Shown piece after piece: positions 1 to 5,524 of a stretch of DNA of 11,398 nucleotides (within the stretch, counting starts at the first letter, position 1; each line of letters opens with the position of its first letter). The notes beneath the pieces were generated by a model. The model had not been told where the DNA came from. It saw only the letters and a program-made list of their open reading frames with translations, and did not search any database. A program made the translations under genes and the position numbers. The DNA comes from Pseudomonadota bacterium (lineage in GTDB: Bacteria; Pseudomonadota; Gammaproteobacteria; Burkholderiales; Burkholderiaceae_C), in the NCBI GenBank assembly GCA_023410975.1, contig JAEYPG010000279.1, forward strand, positions 1-11,398, in the 5' to 3' direction.

Positions 1-56
1 GCTGCGTTGCTTGCTGTTTTCAGGGAAAACCATAGATCTTTCCGGTGGTGCCAGGG

Positions 57-85
57 TTGCATGTCTCAGAAGGCATACCTAATAT
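57..85 (+). promoter_or_regulatory. candidate sigma-70 type promoter for the bad/ali operon
   Basis: A -35-like TTGCAT at 57-62 and a -10-like TAATAT at 80-85 are separated by exactly 17 bases. Each box is only a partial match to TTGACA and TATAAT. The position fits: it lies in the only AT-rich stretch of the leader, about 80 bases before the badH start. A second -35-like box, TTGACC at 97-102, has no good -10 partner at the proper distance. This is inference from sequence alone. Confidence 0.3.
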
Positions 86-98
86 ACGTAAACATATT
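81..98. promoter_or_regulatory. imperfect inverted repeat, candidate operator
   Basis: AATAT at 81-85 and ATATT at 94-98 form 5-base inverted arms around an 8-base centre that includes the end of the palindrome TACGTA (85-90). The element overlaps the candidate -10 box, where a repressor would act. In R. palustris the homologous operon is repressed by the MarR-type protein BadR, so a repressor site here is plausible. The arms are short and AT-only, so chance symmetry is a real alternative. Confidence 0.3.
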
Positions 99-167
99 GA
101 CCAAATCGAATGCGCGATGTGGTCATCTTCGATTCCTCCCAGACCCTGGACAGCGAAAGGAAGCGCG

Positions 168-935
168 ATGCAGCGATTCGAGAACCAAACCGTGGTCGTC
201 ACCGGCGGCGGCGGCGGCATTGGCGGGGCCACGTGCCGCAGGTTCGCCGCAGAAGGCGCCCGCGTGGCGGTCTTCGACCTGAACCCGGAGACCGCGCAGA
301 AGGTGGCCGCCGACATCCGTGCCGAAGGCGGCGTGGCCGAGGCGCTGCGTTGCGACATCACCGACCGCGACAGCGTCAACGCCGCCGTCGCCGCGGCCGA
401 GTCCCGGCTCGGCCCCATCGACGTGCTGGTGAACAACGCCGGCTGGGACGTCTTCAAGCCCTTTACCAAGACCGAACCGGCGCAGTGGGAGCGGCTCATC
501 GCCATCAACCTCACGGGTGCGCTGCACATGCACCACGCCGTGCTGCCCGGCATGGCCGCGCGCAAGAAGGGCCGCATCGTCAACATCGCCTCGGACGCGG
601 CGCGCGTGGGCTCCTCGGGCGAGGCGGTCTACGCCGCATGCAAGGGCGGGCTGGTGTCTTTCTCCAAGACCATCGCCCGCGAGCATGCGCGCCACGGCAT
701 CACTGTCAACGTCGTGTGCCCCGGACCGACCGACACCGCGCTGTTCGCCGACTACAAGGAAGGCGCGGGCAATCCCGAAAAGCTCATGGAGACCTTCACG
801 CGCTCCATCCCGCTCGGCCGCATCGGACAGCCCGGCGACCTGCCGGGTGCGGTGCTGTTCTTTGCGAGCGACGACGCAGCCTACGTGACCGGTCAGGTGC
901 TGAGCGTGTCGGGCGGCTTGACGATGAACGGCTGA
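168..935 (+). CDS. badH: 2-hydroxycyclohexanecarboxyl-CoA dehydrogenase (SDR family), BadH
   Basis: This is a 255-residue classical short-chain dehydrogenase, predicted to oxidise 2-hydroxycyclohexanecarboxyl-CoA to the 2-keto thioester in the cytoplasm. Visible motifs are the glycine-rich cofactor loop TGGGGGIG (12-19), D37 after beta-2, which favours NAD over NADP, NNAG (89-92), and the catalytic set N114, S142, Y155 and K159 (YAACK). I chose ATG 168 because it gives the usual BadH length, places the cofactor loop at the usual distance from the N-terminus, and follows a gaaaggaag ribosome site. An upstream in-frame GTG at 45 would add 41 unconserved-looking residues. The specific name rests on the next gene, an unmistakable BadI 19 bases downstream, and on the whole gene set. 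On sequence alone it could be another 3-hydroxyacyl-CoA or oxoacyl-ACP reductase. Confidence 0.88.
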   Translation: MQRFENQTVVVTGGGGGIGGATCRRFAAEGARVAVFDLNPETAQKVAADIRAEGGVAEALRCDITDRDSVNAAVAAAESRLGPIDVLVNNAGWDVFKPFTKTEPAQWERLIAINLTGALHMHHAVLPGMAARKKGRIVNIASDAARVGSSGEAVYAACKGGLVSFSKTIAREHARHGITVNVVCPGPTDTALFADYKEGAGNPEKLMETFTRSIPLGRIGQPGDLPGAVLFFASDDAAYVTGQVLSVSGGLTMNG

Positions 936-954
936 ACGCAAAAGGAGACTGGAC

Positions 955-1737
955 ATGAACTTCGAAGACATTCTGTACGAGGTCCGCAACGGGGTGGCCT
1001 GGATCACGATCAACCGCCCGGAGAAGATGAACTCCTTCCGGGGCCAGACCTGCGACGAGCTCATCAAGGCGCTGAACAAGGCCGGCTATGACCGGGACGT
1101 CGGCGCCATCGTGCTGGCCGGCGCCGGCGACCGCGCCTTCTGCACCGGCGGCGACCAGTCCGCGCACGACGGCAACTACGACGGCCGCGGCACCATCGGC
1201 CTGCCGATGGAGGAGATGCACGACGCCATCCGCAACGTGCCCAAGCCGGTCATCGCCCGGGTGCAAGGCTTCGCCATCGGCGGCGGCAACGTGCTATGCA
1301 CGATCTGCGACCTGACCATCTGCTCCGAGAAGGCCATTTTCGGCCAGGTGGGCCCCAAGATGGGCTCGGTGGACCCGGGCTACGGCACGGCGTTCCTGGC
1401 CCGCGTGGTGGGCGAGAAGAAGGCCCGCGAGATCTGGTACCTGAACAAGCGCTACTCGGGCCAGGAAGCCGTGGCCATGGGCCTGGCCAACATCTGCGTT
1501 CCCGCCGACAAGCTGGACGAGACGGTGCAGCAATGGGCCGAGGAGATCTGCGAGCGCAGCCCGACCGCGATCGCCATCGCCAAGCGCAGCTTCAACATGG
1601 ACACGGCCCACCAGGCCGGCATCGCTGGCATGGGCATGTATGCCCTGAAGCTCTACTACGACACCGACGAGTCGCGTGAGGGCGTGGCGGCGCTGAAGGA
1701 CAAGCGCAAGCCCGACTTCCGCAAGTACGCAAAGTAG
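955..1737 (+). CDS. badI: 2-ketocyclohexanecarboxyl-CoA hydrolase, BadI (ring cleavage)
   Basis: This 260-residue crotonase-fold enzyme belongs to the MenB-like branch. It is predicted to hydrolyse 2-ketocyclohexanecarboxyl-CoA to pimeloyl-CoA, the ring-opening step. The sequence matches my memory of R. palustris BadI closely along its whole length, including CTGGDQSAHDGNYDGRG (63-79) and GQVGPKMGSVDPGYGTAF (130-147). Both glutamates of true enoyl-CoA hydratases are absent: the aligned positions are V113 and G133. S138, D140 and Y258 are present; D140 and Y258 are, as I recall, the residues implicated in BadI/MenB catalysis. A strong aaaggag site lies 7 bases before the ATG, and the gene follows badH by 19 bases, so the two are almost certainly cotranscribed. 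MenB (naphthoate synthase) is the main alternative family but fits the context poorly. Confidence 0.95.
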   Translation: MNFEDILYEVRNGVAWITINRPEKMNSFRGQTCDELIKALNKAGYDRDVGAIVLAGAGDRAFCTGGDQSAHDGNYDGRGTIGLPMEEMHDAIRNVPKPVIARVQGFAIGGGNVLCTICDLTICSEKAIFGQVGPKMGSVDPGYGTAFLARVVGEKKAREIWYLNKRYSGQEAVAMGLANICVPADKLDETVQQWAEEICERSPTAIAIAKRSFNMDTAHQAGIAGMGMYALKLYYDTDESREGVAALKDKRKPDFRKYAK

Positions 1738-1831
1738 GCGCGGGTCCCGGCCCACCACCGAACCGCCTCATGGTGTGCTCCCGCAAGGGTGCGCGCCAGG
1801 GCGGAGCTCACTCCAAAGACGCCCATCTCCC

Positions 1832-2983
1832 ATGAACCCGTACCTCGATGACGACCTGGCAACCCTGGCCGACCATGTGCGCCGCTACGCGACCGACCGC
1901 GTGGCGCCGGGCTTCCAGGAGCGCGACAAGACCCGCGTGCTCGACCGCCAGCTCATGCGCGAGATGGGAGAAATGGGCTTCATCGCGCCCGAGCTGCCCG
2001 AGGAGTACGGCGGCCAGGGGCTGGGCGTGCTGGCCGCCGGGGTCATCCATGAGGAGATTGCCCGCGCCGACCTCAGCATCTCCTACATCAACCTGCTGGC
2101 CTCGCTGAACGGGCAGATCCTGTCGCAGCACGGGGCGCCGGAGATCATGAAGCCGTGGCTGACGCGGCTCACGCGCGGCGAGGCGCTGCTGGCCATCGCG
2201 CTGACCGAGCCGCGCGGCGGCTCCGATGCGGCCAACCTGCGCCTGCGCATCGAGCGCGACGGCGAGAGTTACATCCTCAACGGCGAGAAGACGTCGATTT
2301 CCGCCGCGGACCAGGCCGACGCGGCGGTCGTGTTCGGCCGCACCGGCACGGCGGAGTCCGCGGCCCACGGCGTGACGGCGCTGCTGGTGCCCATGGACCT
2401 GCCCGGGGTCACGCGCAACCGCTTCGACTGCCACGGCCAGCGCGCCATCGGCCGCGGCTCGATCTTCTTCGAGAACGTGCGCGTGCCCGTGTCGCATCGC
2501 CTGGGCGACGAGAACAAGGGTTTCGTGCAGGTGATGCAGGGCTTCGACTACTCGCGCGCCCTCATCGGCCTGCAGGTGCTGGCCGTGGCGCGCGTGGCGC
2601 TGGAGGAGACCTGGGCCCACGTGGCCGAGCGCCAGGCCTTCGGCAAGCCGCTGTCGGCCTTCCAGGGCGTGTCGCACCCGCTGGCCGACTACGACACCCA
2701 GGTCGAGGCCGCGCGGTTGCTGTGCCTGCAGGCGCTCTGGCTCAAGGACAAGGAACTTCCGCACAGCGCCGAGGCCGCGATGTGCAAGTGGTGGGCGCCG
2801 AAGCTGGCCTACGACGTGGTGCACCAGTGCCTGCTGATGCACGGCCATGGCGGCTACGACCGCGGACTGATGGAGCAGCGGCTGCGCGACGTGCTGGGCT
2901 TCCAGATCGGCGACGGCACGGCCCAGATCATGAAAACCATCATCGCGCGCACCCGCGCCGGCCGCGGCGCCGTACCGGCCTGA
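1832..2983 (+). CDS. aliB: cyclohexanecarboxyl-CoA dehydrogenase, AliB (acyl-CoA dehydrogenase family)
   Basis: This 383-residue FAD-dependent acyl-CoA dehydrogenase is predicted to convert cyclohexanecarboxyl-CoA to cyclohex-1-ene-1-carboxyl-CoA and pass electrons to ETF. Family landmarks are PEEYGGQGLG (56-65), the FAD/substrate strand ALTEPRGGSD (123-132), NGEKTSIS (150-157), RQAFGKPLSAFQGV (267-280) and MHGHGGYDRG (336-345). The usual catalytic glutamate of YEGTTQI is replaced by aspartate: D361 in IGDGTAQI. The assignment rests on position between badI and aliA. ATG 1832 gives the family length. An upstream in-frame GTG at 1775 would add 19 unlikely residues. Unusually for this operon, no convincing Shine-Dalgarno lies just before 1832, and the 94-base gap from badI is larger than the spacers around it, so translation may be weak or start differently. 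Confidence 0.85.
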   Translation: MNPYLDDDLATLADHVRRYATDRVAPGFQERDKTRVLDRQLMREMGEMGFIAPELPEEYGGQGLGVLAAGVIHEEIARADLSISYINLLASLNGQILSQHGAPEIMKPWLTRLTRGEALLAIALTEPRGGSDAANLRLRIERDGESYILNGEKTSISAADQADAAVVFGRTGTAESAAHGVTALLVPMDLPGVTRNRFDCHGQRAIGRGSIFFENVRVPVSHRLGDENKGFVQVMQGFDYSRALIGLQVLAVARVALEETWAHVAERQAFGKPLSAFQGVSHPLADYDTQVEAARLLCLQALWLKDKELPHSAEAAMCKWWAPKLAYDVVHQCLLMHGHGGYDRGLMEQRLRDVLGFQIGDGTAQIMKTIIARTRAGRGAVPA

Positions 2984-3018
2984 GCCCGGCGTTCATCCAC
3001 CGAGGAAGGAGACACCCC

Positions 3019-4662
3019 ATGGAGTTTGACGCCGTTCTGTTGCCGCCGCGGCGCGCGCGCAGCATCGCGCAGGGCCACTGGCTCGACCGCACCATCAACG
3101 ACGAGCTCGATGCCTGCGTGGCTGCGTATCCGGACAAGCTGGCCTTGACGGCGCTGCGCGTGGAGTCCGGCGAATTGCGCCGCTTCACGTACCGCGAGCT
3201 GGGCGAGGCGGTGGACCGCATCGCCCTCGGCCTAGCACGGCTGGGCATCGGCCGCAACGATGTGGTGGCCATGCAGCTGCCCAACTGGTGGCAGTTCACG
3301 GCGCTGTACCTGGCGTGCTCGCGCATCGGTGCCGTGCTCAACCCGCTGATGCACATCTTCCGCGAGCGCGAGCTGTCCTTCATGCTCAAGCACGGCGAGG
3401 CCCGGCTGCTGGTGGTGCCCAAGGTCTTCCGCGGCTTCGACCACGAGGCCATGGCGCGCGCCTTGAAGCCCGCCGTGCCCTCGCTGCAGCACATCGTCGT
3501 GGTGGACGGGGAGGGGCCCGACTCGTTCGATGCCCTGCTGATGGGCCATGACGCGCAAAGGAGTTCGGACGCCGCGGGCATCCTGCGCCCCCACCGGCCC
3601 GGCCCGGACGACGTCACGCAGCTGCTCTACACCTCGGGCACCACCGGCGAGCCCAAAGGCGTGATGCACTCGGCCAACACCCTCATGGCCAACATCGTGC
3701 CGTATGCCGAGCGCCTGGCCTTGAATCAGCACGACGTGGTGCTGATGGCCTCGCCGATGGCGCACCAGACGGGCTTCATGTACGGGCTGATGATGCCCAT
3801 CATGCTGCGCGCCGGCGCGGTGCTGCAGGATGCCTGGGAGCCGCGCAAGGCCGTGGAGATCATCCGGTCGGAGGGCGTCACCTTCACGATGGCCTCCACG
3901 CCCTTCCTGGCCGACCTCACCAAGGCGGTACAGGAAAGCGGCCAGCCCGTGCCCAGCCTCAAAACCTTCCTGTGTGCAGGCGCACCCATTCCCGGAGCGC
4001 TGGTCGAGCGGGCACGCGCCGCCCTGGGCACCAAGATCGTGTCGGCCTGGGGCATGACCGAGAACGGCGCGGTCACGCTCATCAAGCTCGACGACGCCGA
4101 CGAGCTGGCCTTTTCCACCGACGGCTGCCCGCTGCCCGGCGTCGAGATCAAGGTGGTGGACGTCGACGGCCAGGAGCTGCCTGCGGGCGAGGTGGGCAAG
4201 CTCCTGGTGCGTTCCTGCTCCAACTTCGGCGGCTATCTCAAGCGTCCGCAGCTCAACGGCACCGATGCCGAAGGCTGGTTCGACACCGGCGACCTGGCAC
4301 GCGTGGACGCCAGGGGCTACATCCGCATCAGCGGCCGCAGCAAGGACGTGATCATCCGCGGCGGCGAGAACATCCCGGTGCTGGAGGTGGAGGCGCTGCT
4401 CTACAAGCACCCGGCCGTGGCGCAGGTGGCCATCGTGGCCTACCCGGACGAGCGCCTGGGCGAGCGGGCCTGCGCCATCGTCGTGCCCAGGCCCGGGCAG
4501 CAGCTCGACTTCGAGGGCATGGTCGCCTTCCTCAAGGAGCAGCGCATCGCCCTCCAGTACATCCCCGAGCGGCTGATCGTGCGCGAGGCGATGCCGGCCA
4601 CGCCCACGGGGAAGGTGCAGAAGTTCAAGCTGCGCGAAATGCTCAGCGACGGCTCGATCTGA
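3019..4662 (+). CDS. aliA: cyclohexanecarboxylate-CoA ligase, AliA (AMP-forming)
   Basis: This is a 547-residue acyl-adenylate-forming CoA ligase, predicted to activate cyclohexanecarboxylate with ATP and CoA as the first step of the pathway. Motifs in order are the ATP-binding loop YTSGTTGEPKG (204-214), the acyl-pocket and adenine motif AGAPIP (320-325), WGMTE (344-348), GWFDTGDLARVD (419-430) with the ribose-binding D425, the hinge GRSKDVIIRGGENI (439-452) and the C-terminal catalytic K532 in PTGKVQKFK. The lysine sits in a PX4GK motif, the target of Pat-type protein acetyltransferases. ATG 3019 follows an aaggagac site by 6 bases; the frame is open far upstream, but that part only shadows aliB. 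Substrate identity is inferred from the operon. A medium-chain or aryl carboxylate ligase would have the same motifs. Confidence 0.87.
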   Translation: MEFDAVLLPPRRARSIAQGHWLDRTINDELDACVAAYPDKLALTALRVESGELRRFTYRELGEAVDRIALGLARLGIGRNDVVAMQLPNWWQFTALYLACSRIGAVLNPLMHIFRERELSFMLKHGEARLLVVPKVFRGFDHEAMARALKPAVPSLQHIVVVDGEGPDSFDALLMGHDAQRSSDAAGILRPHRPGPDDVTQLLYTSGTTGEPKGVMHSANTLMANIVPYAERLALNQHDVVLMASPMAHQTGFMYGLMMPIMLRAGAVLQDAWEPRKAVEIIRSEGVTFTMASTPFLADLTKAVQESGQPVPSLKTFLCAGAPIPGALVERARAALGTKIVSAWGMTENGAVTLIKLDDADELAFSTDGCPLPGVEIKVVDVDGQELPAGEVGKLLVRSCSNFGGYLKRPQLNGTDAEGWFDTGDLARVDARGYIRISGRSKDVIIRGGENIPVLEVEALLYKHPAVAQVAIVAYPDERLGERACAIVVPRPGQQLDFEGMVAFLKEQRIALQYIPERLIVREAMPATPTGKVQKFKLREMLSDGSI

Positions 4663-4678
4663 CTCCCGGAGACTCCTG

Positions 4679-5455
4679 ATGCAAGAACCCGTCATCCTCG
4701 TCGAGCGCACCGGACGCGTGGGCATCGTCACGCTCAACCGCCCCAGACAGCTCAACGCCCTCAACGACGAAGTCATGGACGGCCTGGGCCAGGCCCTGCT
4801 GGCGCTCGACAGCGATGACGCCATCGGCGCCATCGTCCTCACCGGCGGCCCCAAGGCCTTCGCCGCCGGGGCCGACATCGCCGCCATGGCTCGCTGGAGC
4901 TACATCGACGTCTACCGCAGCGAGTTAATCACCCGCAACTGGGAGACGATCCGGCGCGTGCGCAAGCCCGTCATCGCCGCCGTGGCCGGCTTCGCGATGG
5001 GGGGCGGCTGCGAGCTGGCGCTGTCGTGCGACATCGTGCTGGCCGCGCACAGCGCGCGCTTCTCGCTGCCGGAGATCAAGCTGGCACTGATGCCCGGGGC
5101 CGGCGGCACGCAGCGGCTGCCGCGCGCCATCGGCAAGGCCAAGGCCATGGACATGTGCCTGTCGGCGCGTACCCTCGATGCCGAGGAGGCTGACCGCTAT
5201 GGGCTGGTTTCCCGGGTGGTGCCGGACGATCGCTTGATGGACGAGGCGGTGGCCCTGGCCACCACCATCGCCGGCTTCTCGGCCCCGGCGCTCATGGCGA
5301 TCAAGGAGTCCGTGAACCGGGCCTACGAGGCCTCGCTCAACGAGGGCATCCATTTCGAGCGCCGCCAGTTGCACGCGCGCTTCGCCAGTGCGGATGCGCA
5401 CGAGGGCATGCGCGCGTTCCTCGACAAGCGCAAGCCCGTGTTCGACCACCGCTGA
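4679..5455 (+). CDS. badK: cyclohex-1-ene-1-carboxyl-CoA hydratase, BadK (crotonase family)
   Basis: This 258-residue enoyl-CoA hydratase is predicted to add water to cyclohex-1-ene-1-carboxyl-CoA, giving 2-hydroxycyclohexanecarboxyl-CoA for BadH. Both catalytic glutamates are present: E112 in GGGCELALSCD (108-118) and E132 in LPEIKLALMPGAGGTQRL (130-147). The oxyanion-hole strand is AFAAGADI (60-67). The C-terminal DKRKPVF is typical of bacterial crotonases. Length equals that I recall for R. palustris BadK. The start ATG lies 16 bases after aliA, with a ggag about 7 bases upstream. A general short-chain enoyl-CoA hydratase (PaaF or Crt type) cannot be excluded from sequence alone. The position as last gene of the five-gene ring-degradation block supports BadK. 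Confidence 0.85.
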   Translation: MQEPVILVERTGRVGIVTLNRPRQLNALNDEVMDGLGQALLALDSDDAIGAIVLTGGPKAFAAGADIAAMARWSYIDVYRSELITRNWETIRRVRKPVIAAVAGFAMGGGCELALSCDIVLAAHSARFSLPEIKLALMPGAGGTQRLPRAIGKAKAMDMCLSARTLDAEEADRYGLVSRVVPDDRLMDEAVALATTIAGFSAPALMAIKESVNRAYEASLNEGIHFERRQLHARFASADAHEGMRAFLDKRKPVFDHR

Positions 5456-5524
5456 GCCGGTTCGCCGCGCAGCCAAGGCCGGTGCTCGCCGAGCCGCTTG
5501 AACAGATTGATTGGAGTGCAAGTC

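Larger units (their letters stand above)
1..167. other. 5' leader upstream of badH
   Basis: This stretch precedes the first gene and is clearly more AT-rich than the rest of the window, especially around 74-110. It holds a candidate promoter and an imperfect inverted repeat, listed separately, and ends with the badH ribosome binding site (gaaaggaag, about 155-163). A minus-strand frame open from an ATG at 62 down to base 1 could be the start of a divergent gene, but only about 20 codons are visible and it cannot be called. No other coding signal is seen. Confidence 0.6.

Noticed and set aside
45..167. Upstream GTG start for badH
   Set aside because: The added 41 residues do not resemble an SDR N-terminus, and the ATG at 168 gives the family length with a ribosome site.
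955..1737. Naming the BadI gene menB (naphthoate synthase)
   Set aside because: The fold and D140/Y258 pattern are shared, but the sequence matches remembered BadI and the neighbours are ring-degradation genes, with no menaquinone genes.
2155..3018. N-terminal extension of the aliA frame across aliB
   Set aside because: The translation is arginine/alanine-rich and overlaps the conserved aliB coding region. AliA begins at ATG 3019 with a strong ribosome site and normal family length.
5498..5524. TTG start for the second CoA ligase
   Set aside because: It has no ribosome site of its own, whereas ATG 5525 has ggag at 8 bases.
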